Of a DNA stretch of 41,336 bases, positions 6,401-14,660 are shown piece by piece (position 1 is the stretch's first letter; each line of letters begins with the position of its first letter). The DNA comes from JAICYJ01 sp035473255 (lineage in GTDB: Bacteria > Actinomycetota > Thermoleophilia > Gaiellales > JAICJC01): positions 1 to 41,336 of the forward strand of contig DATIOK010000045.1 in the NCBI GenBank assembly GCA_035473255.1, written 5' to 3'. The position numbers were made by a program, and so were the translations under genes. The notes under the pieces are model-generated. The model did not search any database and was not told the DNA's origin. It saw only the letters and a list, made by a program, of their open reading frames with translations.

Positions 6401-7477
6401 GTGCGCATCGTCATCGCCAACCCGCCCGGCTTCGGCGGCCCCGACTACGACCACCACCTGTGCTCGGCGCTGGCCGCGCGCGGCCAGGACGTGGAGCTGG
6501 TCACCACCCGCTTCCGCTTCGGGCAGATGCCCGACCCCGAGGGCTACCGCCGCAGCCTGGTCTTCTACCCGCTCTCGGCCCGCCTGTTCGGCCGCTCGCG
6601 CCTGCGCGTGCCGCTGAAGGTGGCCGAGCACCCCTTCGGCCTTGCCCAGCTGGCGCTGCGACACCCCGACGTCGTGCACGTCCAGTGGCTCTCCATCCCC
6701 CAGGTCGACCGCGTGCTCCTGCGCAGCCGCGCCCCGCTCGTCTACACCGCCCACGACAACGCCCAGCGCCGCACCTCTTCCAAGAAGGGCGTCTGGGACG
6801 CGCTCTACCGCCGCTTCCAGCGCGTGGTCGCACACTCCGAGTCCGGCCGCGACGCGCTCGCGGCCCAGGGCGTCCCCGGCCACAAGCTTCGCGTCATCCC
6901 GCACCCGATCATCCGCTCCGACCCGCCCCGCACCGACGACGGCCGCACCCTGCTCTGCTTCGGCCTGATCCGCCCCTACAAGGGCATCGACGACGCGATC
7001 GAGGTGACCCGCCTGGTCGAGGGCGGCAGGCTGCTCGTGGCCGGCGACCCGATGGAGCCGGTGGAGGGCTATCAGCGGCGTGCCGGCGACCTGGCCGAGT
7101 GGCGCCTCGGCTATCTGTCCCAGAGCGAGGTCGACCGCGCCTACGGCGACGCCACCCTCGCCATCTTCCCCTACAGGCCCGGCCTCGACCAGTCCGGCAC
7201 GCTGCTCCGCGCTCTCGGCGCGGGCGTCCCGGCCGTCGCCTACGACGTCGGCGGCCTGGGCGAGAACGTGCGCCGCTTCGGCGCCGGGCGGGTCGTCCCC
7301 GCCGGCGACGTCGAGGCGATGGCGGCCGCCGTGCGCGAGCTGCTCGACGACCCGGCCGCCATGGCCGAGGCCCGCGCCGGCGCGCACCGCGCCCGCGACA
7401 CGCTCACCTGGGACGCCTCAGCCCGGCTCCACATCGAGCTCTACGGCGAGCTGGTGGGCGGCGCCGGCCGCGGCTGA
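6401..7477 (+). CDS. Glycosyltransferase, GT-B fold (GT4-like)
   Basis: 358 residues. The N-terminal half begins MRIVIANPPGFGG and carries DVVHVQW; the C-terminal half has LLCFGLIRPYKGIDDAIE, the usual GT4 nucleotide-sugar domain start, and SGTLLRALGAGVPAVAYDVGG, where GT4 enzymes place the donor-binding loop. The donor and acceptor cannot be told from sequence. It has no membrane segment and probably works at the inner face of the membrane on a lipid-linked sugar. The phosphoglycosyl transferase gene starts 21 bases downstream and has its own -10-like box. Confidence 0.85.
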   Translation: MRIVIANPPGFGGPDYDHHLCSALAARGQDVELVTTRFRFGQMPDPEGYRRSLVFYPLSARLFGRSRLRVPLKVAEHPFGLAQLALRHPDVVHVQWLSIPQVDRVLLRSRAPLVYTAHDNAQRRTSSKKGVWDALYRRFQRVVAHSESGRDALAAQGVPGHKLRVIPHPIIRSDPPRTDDGRTLLCFGLIRPYKGIDDAIEVTRLVEGGRLLVAGDPMEPVEGYQRRAGDLAEWRLGYLSQSEVDRAYGDATLAIFPYRPGLDQSGTLLRALGAGVPAVAYDVGGLGENVRRFGAGRVVPAGDVEAMAAAVRELLDDPAAMAEARAGAHRARDTLTWDASARLHIELYGELVGGAGRG

Positions 7478-7484
7478 CCAACCC

Positions 7485-7490
7485 TAGAAT
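7485..7490 (+). promoter_or_regulatory. Candidate -10 element (TAGAAT) for the phosphoglycosyl transferase gene
   Basis: Five of six bases match TATAAT; it ends 8 bases before ATG 7499. Confidence 0.45.
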
Positions 7491-7498
7491 CCCCGGCC

Positions 7499-8134
7499 AT
7501 GGGGCTCTACACACGCGTGGGCAAGCGAGCGCTGGACGTGACCGGCGCCGGCCTGATGGCCGTCGTCACGGCACCCGTGATGGGCGTGATCGCCGTCGCC
7601 CTGTGGCGCACCCAGGGCCGCCCGATCCTGTTCACCCAGCAGCGCGTCGGCCGCGACGACCGTGACTTCACCATCTACAAGTTCCGCACCATGGTCCGCG
7701 GCGCCTCCGCGCAGGGCGCCGGCCTCTGGTTCGAGCGCAACGACCCTCGCATCACCCCGCTCGGCAAGTGGCTGCGCGCCTCATCGCTGGACGAGCTGCC
7801 GCAGCTCTGGAACGTGATCCGCGGGGACATGTCGCTGGTCGGCCCGCGACCCAAGCCGCGTGAGCTGATCGACCGCTACCGCAGCCACTACCTGGAGACG
7901 CTGGCCGTCCGGCCCGGCCTCAGCCACCTGCCCGGCGTCTCAGGCCGAAACACCCTGCGCCGGTCGCAGATGATCGAGATGGACCAGCGATACGTCCGCG
8001 ACATCACCCTGTCCGGCGACCTGCGCCTGCTGCTGCGCACCGTCCCCGTCGTCCTGTTCCGTCACGGCTTCGACGCCGAGAACGAGAGCGAGCAGTGGGT
8101 CGAGGACGTGCCGCCGGACGGGTTCCCCGCGTGA
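7499..8134 (+). CDS. Sugar transferase, undecaprenyl-phosphate sugar-1-phosphate transferase (PglC/WcaJ-type)
   Basis: 211 residues, the size of the catalytic-domain-only (monotopic) family. An N-terminal re-entrant/membrane helix (LMAVVTAPVMGVIAVALW) follows KRALD. The motifs FTQQRVGRDDRDFTIYKFRTM and ITPLGKWLRASSLDELPQLW then RGDMSLVGPRP are the family hallmarks, with the catalytic Asp-Glu pair in SLDELPQ. It transfers a sugar-1-phosphate from a nucleotide sugar to undecaprenyl phosphate, starting repeat-unit assembly. The large N-terminal CoA-binding-like domain of full WcaJ proteins is absent. Its stop overlaps the next gene's GTG start. Confidence 0.93.
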   Translation: MGLYTRVGKRALDVTGAGLMAVVTAPVMGVIAVALWRTQGRPILFTQQRVGRDDRDFTIYKFRTMVRGASAQGAGLWFERNDPRITPLGKWLRASSLDELPQLWNVIRGDMSLVGPRPKPRELIDRYRSHYLETLAVRPGLSHLPGVSGRNTLRRSQMIEMDQRYVRDITLSGDLRLLLRTVPVVLFRHGFDAENESEQWVEDVPPDGFPA

Positions 8135-9093
8135 GCGGCTGGTTATCGCCGATCGAATACGCCGACGAGTGGCGCCGCCTGGGCGACGGCGATCCCTACT
8201 ACCGTCCCGAGTTCCTGGCCGCCGCCGCCCTGGCCGAGGGTGCGGAGCCGGCCGTGTTCTCCCATGACGGCGTGCTGTACCCGTTCCTCGTGCGCCCGCT
8301 GCCCGACGGCCGCTGCGACCTGACCAGCGCCTACGGCTTCGCCGGCCCCTCCGCCGCCGGCGACTGGCGCGCCGCCTTCCGTGCCGCCTGCGCCGAGCGC
8401 GGCGTCGTTTCGGAGTTCATCCGCTTCCACCCGCTGCGCCAGAACCAGCGTTTCGCCGGCGACGACGTGGCCGTGACCCGCGTCCAGGAGATGATCGTGC
8501 TCGACCTGGACGGTGGCGACGACGAGCTGGTGCGCCGGATGGTGCCGCAGGCCCGCAACAAGCTGCGAAAGGCGATCCGCCGCGGGGTTACGGTCACCGC
8601 CAGCCGCGACCTGGAGCGTTTCTGGGGGCTCTACACCGACGCCATGCGCGGCCTCGGGGCGGCCGGCGGCTACCTGTTCCCGCTCGCCTACTTCGAGGCC
8701 CTGGACGCGCTCGGCGACGGCCTGCTGATGCTCGACGCCGGCTCCGCCGCCGCCCTGTTCCTGTGCGGCGCCGGCGCCATGCACTACTTCCTCTCGGCCT
8801 CCACCGACGAGGGCCGCCGCAGTGCCGCCACCAACCTGGTCATCTACGAGGCGATGCGGATCGCCCGCGACAGCGGCCTCGCCGTCCTGAACCTGGGCGG
8901 CGGCCTGCGCGAGGGCGACGCCCTGCACGGCTTCAAGTGCTCGTTCGGCCCCGGCCGCGCCCCCTACTACGTGGGCTCGGCGATCCACGACCAGGCCGCC
9001 TACCGCAGCCTCTCCGAGCGGGCCGGCGCCGATCCCGGCGAGGCGTACTTCCCCGCCTACCGGCGGCCTGCGGCGGTCGCCGCGGACGGCTGA
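8131..9093 (+). CDS. GNAT-like acyl/aminoacyl transferase (FemAB/Acetyltransf_6 type)
   Basis: 320 residues. There are two GNAT-like halves; ARNKLRKAIRRGVTV, FWGLYTDAMRGLGA and LVIYEAMRIARDSGLAVLNLGGGL match the group of FemAB-related N-acyltransferases found in exopolysaccharide clusters (PEP-CTERM-associated and similar). The likely job is acylation or aminoacylation of an amino sugar in the glycan, but the substrate is not visible. GTG 8131 is set by the GTGA overlap with the phosphoglycosyl transferase gene, which also indicates coupling. It is soluble. Confidence 0.8.
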   Translation: MSGWLSPIEYADEWRRLGDGDPYYRPEFLAAAALAEGAEPAVFSHDGVLYPFLVRPLPDGRCDLTSAYGFAGPSAAGDWRAAFRAACAERGVVSEFIRFHPLRQNQRFAGDDVAVTRVQEMIVLDLDGGDDELVRRMVPQARNKLRKAIRRGVTVTASRDLERFWGLYTDAMRGLGAAGGYLFPLAYFEALDALGDGLLMLDAGSAAALFLCGAGAMHYFLSASTDEGRRSAATNLVIYEAMRIARDSGLAVLNLGGGLREGDALHGFKCSFGPGRAPYYVGSAIHDQAAYRSLSERAGADPGEAYFPAYRRPAAVAADG

Positions 9094-9096
9094 TCC

Positions 9097-9102
9097 TATG
9101 AT
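9097..9102 (+). promoter_or_regulatory. Candidate -10 element (TATGAT) for the GT2 gene
   Basis: Five of six bases match TATAAT; it ends 6 bases before GTG 9109 in the short gap after the preceding gene. Confidence 0.45.
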
Positions 9103-9108
9103 TCGCCC

Positions 9109-10254
9109 GTGATCGGACTGCTCCAGATCCTGTTCTGGGCCTCGCTGGCTGCGCTGGTCTGGACGCACCTCGGCTACCCCCTGTTCGTGGCCGCCTGGTC
9201 GCGCCTGCGGCCGTGGCCGGTGGCCAAAGCCGACGTGCTGCCCACGGTCAGCCTGATCATCCCCGCCTACAACGAGCAGGACGTGATCGAGGCAAAGCTC
9301 GAGAACGCCCTGAAGCTCGACTACCCGCGCGACCGGCTCGAGATCCTCGTCACCTCCGACGCCTCCACCGACGCCACCCACGAGATCGTGCGCCGCTATG
9401 CCGATCGCGGCGTGCGCCTGCTGGTCTGCGACCGCGGCGGCAAGGTCGCCGCCCAGGATCGGGCCGTGCGCGAGACCACCGGCGAGGTGGTGGCCTTCGG
9501 CGATGCCAACGTCCGCTGGAACGCGGACGCGCTGCTCGAGATCGTGAAGCCGTTCGCCGACCCCCGCGTCGGCATGGTCTGCGGCTACGTGCGCCTGGTC
9601 AACCCGGAGGGCGGCACCAACCAGGAGGGCCTGTACTGGCGCTACGAGATGTGGCTGCGCGAGCGAGAGTCGCGGCTGCACTCGATCACCGGATCAAACG
9701 GCGCCATCTACGCCGTCCGCCGTGAGGCCTACCGCGAGGTCGATCCCCGCTTCGGCCACGACATGTCCTTCCCGTACCTGATGGTGCAGAACGGCTACCG
9801 GGCCGTCTACGAGCCGGACGCGCGCGGCGTCGAGAGCATGACCACCGACATCGAGGACGAGTTCCGCCGCAAGGTGCGCATGTTCGAGCACGCCTGGCTG
9901 ATGCTGTTTCGCGGGCACATGTTCGGGCTGCGCAGGCTGGGGCTGACCTACTGGATCGAGCTGGTCTCGCACCGCCTGCTGCGCTACTGGAGCGGGCCGC
10001 TGCACATCGTGCTGCTGGTCACAAGCGCGTTGCTGGCCACACAGGGATGGATCTACGCGACCGTGCTGGCGGCGCAGTTGGCCGGGCTGGCAATGGCCGG
10101 GCTCTCGATCGCCACCGGCGGCCGTTTCCGCCCGCTGCGGGTGCTGCACTACTACCTGCTGGTGACCCTGGCCACGGTGATCGCGCTGACCGGCTACCTG
10201 CGCCGCGGCGTCCCGGCCACCTGGGACAAGGCCGCCGGCTCCCGCATCACCTGA
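9109..10254 (+). CDS. Membrane-anchored glycosyltransferase family 2
   Basis: 381 residues. An N-terminal membrane helix (about 5-30), then a GT2 domain: VSLIIPAYNEQDVIEAKLEN, TSDASTDAT (Asp84) and GDANVRWNADALLE, where the DxD-like GDAN replaces the usual motif. ITGSNGAIYAVRR is the acceptor region. Membrane helices fill about residues 285-370. The layout resembles IcaA/cellulose-synthase-like enzymes, but I see no QxxRW; RRKVRMFEHAW sits near that position. That makes simple single-sugar transfer as likely as processive synthesis. Confidence 0.85.
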   Translation: MIGLLQILFWASLAALVWTHLGYPLFVAAWSRLRPWPVAKADVLPTVSLIIPAYNEQDVIEAKLENALKLDYPRDRLEILVTSDASTDATHEIVRRYADRGVRLLVCDRGGKVAAQDRAVRETTGEVVAFGDANVRWNADALLEIVKPFADPRVGMVCGYVRLVNPEGGTNQEGLYWRYEMWLRERESRLHSITGSNGAIYAVRREAYREVDPRFGHDMSFPYLMVQNGYRAVYEPDARGVESMTTDIEDEFRRKVRMFEHAWLMLFRGHMFGLRRLGLTYWIELVSHRLLRYWSGPLHIVLLVTSALLATQGWIYATVLAAQLAGLAMAGLSIATGGRFRPLRVLHYYLLVTLATVIALTGYLRRGVPATWDKAAGSRIT

Positions 10255-10260
10255 CCTCGG

Positions 10261-11229
10261 CTAGCGCCCCAGCCTCCGCCGCACCAGGTAGGGCACCTCG
10301 CGTCCTCGCTCCCGCCACACGTGCAGCACCGTGAAGTGCCACAGCTTCACCGACCAGTTGTGCGCCAGGTAGGCGGCGGCGGGGACGTGCGGCGGCCTAC
10401 TGCCCAGGCCGGTCTGGTACCCGTGGCGCTCGAGCTCGGCGCCTGCGATCGACTCGAACAGCGCGATGTCGGAGCGTGACATCTGCCGCCGCCACTTGCC
10501 CACCGAGTTGGCGCTGATGCCGCCGTAGAGCTCCCGGAACCACGCTTCCTGCCCGGCCGCGATCAGCTCCGGCGGCGACTCCTCGACCGCCAGCATCTCG
10601 GACCGGTAGCCGATCTCCAGGAACTCGCACACGGCTGGAATCGCCGTCTCCGGGGCGGCCACCAGATCCTCGTAGCGCACCGTCAGCAGGTCGGCGCCCA
10701 GCCGCTCGCCGGCCCGCTCCCCCGCGTCGACCGCGTCCCGCCATTGGTGCGCCGCCGCCCACACGTTGGCGGGGCCGAACGGTACCCGCAGCAGCGACAG
10801 CGCCACGTCGCGGCCGTCGCGCACCAGGTTCACGATCCGCGCCTCCGGGAACACCCGGCGCAGCTCGTCGACGTGACCGATGTAGTACGGCGTCTTGTCA
10901 CCCCATCCCGGCTTCCCGTGCTGCGCCGCGTAGGCCAGGTAGGGCGCCTCCAGGGCGGCCCGGTAGGCCGCGTCGCCGCTGCGACCCGCTCGCGGCGGCG
11001 GCGCTCCCTCCAGCCGCCACTCCCGCACCTTCGGATGCCGCCAAACCGCCTCCGACAGCCGCTCGAACTGCTGGTCGCTTGCCAGGTCGCCGAACCGTGA
11101 TCGGATCGCTGCCATGTCGGCGATGAACACCGATTCCGTCGGGATCGCGACATCGTCGCTGCGGTCCAGGATCAGGCGCAGCATGGTGCTGCCGGACCGG
11201 TCACAGCCGACGATGAAGAAGGGCCGCAC
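10261..11229 (-). CDS. PAPS-dependent sulfotransferase family protein
   Basis: 322 residues. The 5'-phosphosulfate binding loop GCDRSGSTMLRLIL (8-21) stands at the N-terminus, and the 3'-phosphate motif region VRDGRDVALSLL (about 138-149) follows with spacing normal for the family. A Trp/Arg-rich C-terminus (SVKLWHFTVLHVWRER) may touch the membrane. It would transfer sulfate from PAPS to a hydroxyl of a glycan, lipid or metabolite. PAPS could come from the APS kinase encoded at 23752-24315. It sits between glycan genes, convergent with the GT2 gene (6 bases between stops). GTG 11229 is preceded by TAGGTT at 6 bases. Confidence 0.85.
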   Translation of the reverse strand: MRPFFIVGCDRSGSTMLRLILDRSDDVAIPTESVFIADMAAIRSRFGDLASDQQFERLSEAVWRHPKVREWRLEGAPPPRAGRSGDAAYRAALEAPYLAYAAQHGKPGWGDKTPYYIGHVDELRRVFPEARIVNLVRDGRDVALSLLRVPFGPANVWAAAHQWRDAVDAGERAGERLGADLLTVRYEDLVAAPETAIPAVCEFLEIGYRSEMLAVEESPPELIAAGQEAWFRELYGGISANSVGKWRRQMSRSDIALFESIAGAELERHGYQTGLGSRPPHVPAAAYLAHNWSVKLWHFTVLHVWRERGREVPYLVRRRLGR

Positions 11230-11235
11230 GCCCCA

Positions 11236-11241
11236 AACCTA
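11236..11241 (-). promoter_or_regulatory. Candidate -10 element (TAGGTT) for the sulfotransferase gene
   Basis: Ends 6 bases before GTG 11229 and overlaps the stop codon of the upstream PQQ-propeller gene. Confidence 0.4.
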
Positions 11242-12507
11242 TCGCGAACGCAGCAGGTACAGGTGGCGGGGGCCGGTCACGACCAGCTCCTTCGGCCCGG
11301 CGGTGGCAACGGTCGAGTACCAGCCGTCGGGGAAGTGCCAGACCTTGCGGCCGGTGCGCGGGTCGAACGCCCACAGGTTGCCGTGCTTGCCGCTGGCGCC
11401 GTGCGATGCCACGTACACGTAGCGGCCGATCACGGTCGGCGACGACGTCGTGATGTACGGCAGCCGCGTGCTCCAGCGCACCGCCCCGGTGCGCGCGTCC
11501 ATCGCCTGGAAGTTGCCGTCGTACCCGGTGTCGAACACCATCCCGTTCCACACCGCCGGGCTGCCGTAGACCCAGCCGTCGATCGTGTGCGTCCAGGCGA
11601 TGCGGCCGTTCGAGGCCACGAACGAGTACAGCTTGCCGTCGGTGTTCCCGATATAGACGCGGCCGTAGCGCACGTTCGCGGTCGAGTAGAAGGTGCCCGA
11701 CCGCAGGCCCGAGGACAGCCCGTTGCTGGCCGTGCGCCAGATCAGGCCGCCGTTGCCGGCCCGCAGGCTGTACATGACGCCCGCATAGTCGCCGAAGAAC
11801 AGGCGCCCTCCCGACAACGCGATCGCGCCCTTGACCGCGCCGGACGCGTGGAACGTCCACAGCACCCCTCCGGTGCCGGCGTCCAGCGCGCGCACGCTGC
11901 CGTCCAGGCCGCCCATGTACAGCCGCCCCGCCGCGAGCGTCGGCGGCGACTCCATCTGCGCGCCGATGTTGCGCTTCCAGACCACCTTGCCGGTGGCCGC
12001 GTCCAGCGCGTAGATGTTGCGATCGTATGACCCGAAGTAGACCCGGCCGCGGTAGTAGGCGGGCTGGTTCAGCACCTTGGTGAACCGCTTCGACCAGATC
12101 AGCTCACCGCTCTGCGCGTGGTAGGCGCCCACCCAGCCCGAGTCGGCAGCCAGGTAGAGCACGCCGTCCGCGTATGACGGCGGGTACTCGAGGATGCCGT
12201 GACCGGGCTTCTTCCAGACCCTCGTATACGGCGGTGCCACCCCGGTCATGTCGGAGGCGTCGCGGTTATGGGACGCGTTTCGCCCGTACATCGTCCAGGG
12301 TGCGCCGTAGTCGGGCTGCTTGATGCCGCCGTTGGTATCCGGCGCCGACGACGTCGGCTCTGCGGCGCTGGTGAACGGCTCGCTGAGCCCGTTGTGGACG
12401 TCCGCGACGGGTCGCGTTGCGATCATGTAGGCGGCCGCCGCACCACCGCACAGCAGCAGCAGGAGAGCGGCGGCCAGGATCAGGAGCTTCCTGTGGCGCC
12501 TCAGCAA
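11239..12507 (-). CDS. Membrane-anchored PQQ-like beta-propeller protein
   Basis: 422 residues from TTG 12507. A basic N-terminus and a membrane helix (LLILAAALLLLLCGGAAAAYMI) are followed by a linker and about seven repeats of the PQQ/BamB type, such as GRVYFGSYDRNIYALDAATGKVVWKR and GGRLFFGDYAGVMYSLRAGNGGLIW. These blades form a propeller outside the membrane, used for protein or sugar binding; enzyme residues for a real quinoprotein are not evident. A much longer open frame runs upstream to 13416 but is antisense to the membrane-protein gene and has shadow composition, so the start is placed at the TTG before the membrane helix. The exact start is uncertain. Confidence 0.8.
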   Translation of the reverse strand: MLRRHRKLLILAAALLLLLCGGAAAAYMIATRPVADVHNGLSEPFTSAAEPTSSAPDTNGGIKQPDYGAPWTMYGRNASHNRDASDMTGVAPPYTRVWKKPGHGILEYPPSYADGVLYLAADSGWVGAYHAQSGELIWSKRFTKVLNQPAYYRGRVYFGSYDRNIYALDAATGKVVWKRNIGAQMESPPTLAAGRLYMGGLDGSVRALDAGTGGVLWTFHASGAVKGAIALSGGRLFFGDYAGVMYSLRAGNGGLIWRTASNGLSSGLRSGTFYSTANVRYGRVYIGNTDGKLYSFVASNGRIAWTHTIDGWVYGSPAVWNGMVFDTGYDGNFQAMDARTGAVRWSTRLPYITTSSPTVIGRYVYVASHGASGKHGNLWAFDPRTGRKVWHFPDGWYSTVATAGPKELVVTGPRHLYLLRSR

Positions 12508-12568
12508 AGTGGTGCGATGGTAGCAGCGGCAGATTGACGTTCCTCGCAGGCCCGGCCGCGGGCAGCGG

Positions 12569-12574
12569 TAGAGT
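12569..12574 (+). promoter_or_regulatory. Candidate -10 element (TAGAGT) for the GT-C-like gene
   Basis: Ends 6 bases before GTG 12581, in the 73-base gap between divergent genes. Confidence 0.4.
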
Positions 12575-12580
12575 TGCCCG

Positions 12581-14653
12581 GTGCTGCCAAGGGACCTTGC
12601 CGCCGTCGTGCGAGCAGTGCTGGTGGTGGTGGTCGCGGCCGCGGTCACGCGAGCGGCAGGTGCCGTGCTCCCCTCCCAGCCGGCGCTGGTGCTGGCCGTG
12701 GCGACGACGCTGGTGCTGCCAGGCTGGGCGCTGGCCTGCGCCGTCGGCCTCTCGCGGCGCCTGGACACGGTCGGAATGCTGGGCGCCGTGCCGGTGGCCG
12801 GCATGGCGGCCTGGACGCCCGCGCTCGCGCTCGGCTTCGCGGTCGGGCTCAGCTTCGACATGGTGCTGGCGATCGTGGCCCTGCAAACGATGGTGCTGCT
12901 GGCGGTGGGCGATCCGCGGCCGCAGGGCATCCGCGCGCCGGACCGGCTGGTGCTCGCGATCGCCGTGCCGGTCGCCGCCCTGCTCTCGGTGCAGTGGCAG
13001 GAGTCGCTGGCGGGCGATGCCGTGTTCCACCTGGCGCGCGTCCGCAAGATCCTGGCCGTGCCGCACCTGTCGCTGGACTCGGTCAGCGAGCTGGCCAACG
13101 GCAAGCCCCACGCCGGATACGTGTTCCCGCTGCTGCACGCCGTCGAGGCGGCCGCGCTGCGGGTCGCCGGCATCGATCCCACGACCGGCTTTCCCGACCT
13201 GGTTCCGGCGGCCGTGATCCTGATGGTGTTCACAACGTTTGCGGCCGGCCGCGCCGTTGGAGGTACCGCCGTCGGCACCTCAGCGCTGGCGCTGGTGCTG
13301 TGGACGTGGATGGTCAGCTCCCATCCGAACCTGGGCATGGCCAGCTGGCCGGGTCCGTTCACGTTCCTGGTGCTGCTGCCGGTCGGTGTGCTGGCGATCA
13401 CCGAGCTGCTGCGCACGCCCGGCGACCGCCGGCTGACCGCCCTGCTGGCGGCGACGGCGCTCTCCGTTTCGCTCGTCCACGTCAGCTACGCGGTGCCGCT
13501 GCTGGCGCTGCTGGTGGGGGTCGTCGCCTACGCGCGGCGATGCCTGCTGCCCGTGGTGCTGGTAGGCGCGGTCACCACGGCCGTGTTCGGCGTTGTCTGG
13601 CTGGTGGCGCTGCACGGGTACCCGAAGCCGGTGATCCGGGCCGGCCCCTACCAGCACGCCACCTCCGACGTGTTCGTGCTGGTGCACGGGCACGCCCTGG
13701 CGCTCAACGCCGAGAACATCCTCGCCCACGAGCCCGGCTTCCTGATCGCGCTGCTGGCGCTGGTGCCGCTGCTAATCTGGCGCGCGCCGTCGCTCGCCTA
13801 CCCGTCGGCCGTCATGTCGGGCGTGCTGGTGCTGGTGGCCGCGCCGGGGCCGGTGCTGCTGCTGAATGCGACGGTCGGCATCGGCCAGACCCACCGCTTC
13901 GGCACCGCCGTTCCCTGGGAACTGGTGACGGCCGTGGTGGCGGCGTTGGTCGTGATGTATGCCGACCGGCGCTGGATCCTGCCGGCGCTGGTGCTGCTCG
14001 GCGCGGCGGCCGCGATCGGGCCGAAACGGGTGCAGTCGCTGTGGAACTTCGCCCCCAGCTTCCCGACCACGCCGATTGCGATCGCGGCTGTCGTGGGCGC
14101 GGCCTGGTACGCCGTGCGCCGGCTGCGCGCGCTGCCGGCGCCGCCGATGCAGGCGGCGGTGCTGCCGACGCTCGCCGTGGCGCTGGCGGCCGTGATGCTG
14201 AGCGACCCGTCGTCGCTGCGCACGGTCGCGTCGAACGTCGTCCATGGCCACCCGCGGGTGCAGCGCACCACCCTGCCCGCCGCGATCGTGAACTGGGTGA
14301 ACCACCACGGCGGCTCGATGCCGGTGGTGCTCTCCGACCAGCTGCGTTCCTACCGGCTGGGTGCGTACACCAACGCCTACGTGGTGGCGGTGCCGGAGGT
14401 GCGCACGCGTGCAGAGCCGGCCAGCCTGCCGGAGCAGCGCCGGCAGGACGTGATCACGTTCCTCAAGCCGAGCAGCTCCGAGTCCGAGCGCGAGGCCATC
14501 ATCCGCAAGTACGGGGTGACCGTGCTCGTGATCCCGGCCGATCACCCCGGGCTGATCGCGCAGCTCGATCAGGATCCGCTGCTGGAGCAACGGCTGCACG
14601 TGCCCGGCGCGGGCCACGGATGGGAGATCTACAGCGTGCGGCCGCCGTCCTAG
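12581..14653 (+). CDS. Polytopic membrane protein, GT-C-type glycosyltransferase-like
   Basis: 690 residues with about a dozen or more hydrophobic helices and a soluble C-terminal domain of roughly 150 residues (from about SNVVHGHPRVQ). The first large outer loop carries GDAVFHLARVRKIL (145-158); an acidic residue followed by His in this loop is typical of GT-C enzymes that use polyprenyl-phosphate sugars. No close family name is recognised. The likely role is adding a sugar to the glycan on the outer face of the membrane. It is convergent with the following O-antigen-ligase-like gene (7 bases between stops). Confidence 0.7.
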   Translation: MLPRDLAAVVRAVLVVVVAAAVTRAAGAVLPSQPALVLAVATTLVLPGWALACAVGLSRRLDTVGMLGAVPVAGMAAWTPALALGFAVGLSFDMVLAIVALQTMVLLAVGDPRPQGIRAPDRLVLAIAVPVAALLSVQWQESLAGDAVFHLARVRKILAVPHLSLDSVSELANGKPHAGYVFPLLHAVEAAALRVAGIDPTTGFPDLVPAAVILMVFTTFAAGRAVGGTAVGTSALALVLWTWMVSSHPNLGMASWPGPFTFLVLLPVGVLAITELLRTPGDRRLTALLAATALSVSLVHVSYAVPLLALLVGVVAYARRCLLPVVLVGAVTTAVFGVVWLVALHGYPKPVIRAGPYQHATSDVFVLVHGHALALNAENILAHEPGFLIALLALVPLLIWRAPSLAYPSAVMSGVLVLVAAPGPVLLLNATVGIGQTHRFGTAVPWELVTAVVAALVVMYADRRWILPALVLLGAAAAIGPKRVQSLWNFAPSFPTTPIAIAAVVGAAWYAVRRLRALPAPPMQAAVLPTLAVALAAVMLSDPSSLRTVASNVVHGHPRVQRTTLPAAIVNWVNHHGGSMPVVLSDQLRSYRLGAYTNAYVVAVPEVRTRAEPASLPEQRRQDVITFLKPSSSESEREAIIRKYGVTVLVIPADHPGLIAQLDQDPLLEQRLHVPGAGHGWEIYSVRPPS

Positions 14654-14660
14654 GCCGGTA

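Noticed and set aside
11239..13416. Long N-terminal extension of the PQQ-propeller protein
   Set aside because: The extra 303 residues are antisense to the GT-C-like gene and Ser/Thr/Arg-rich; a membrane helix right after TTG 12507 marks the natural start.
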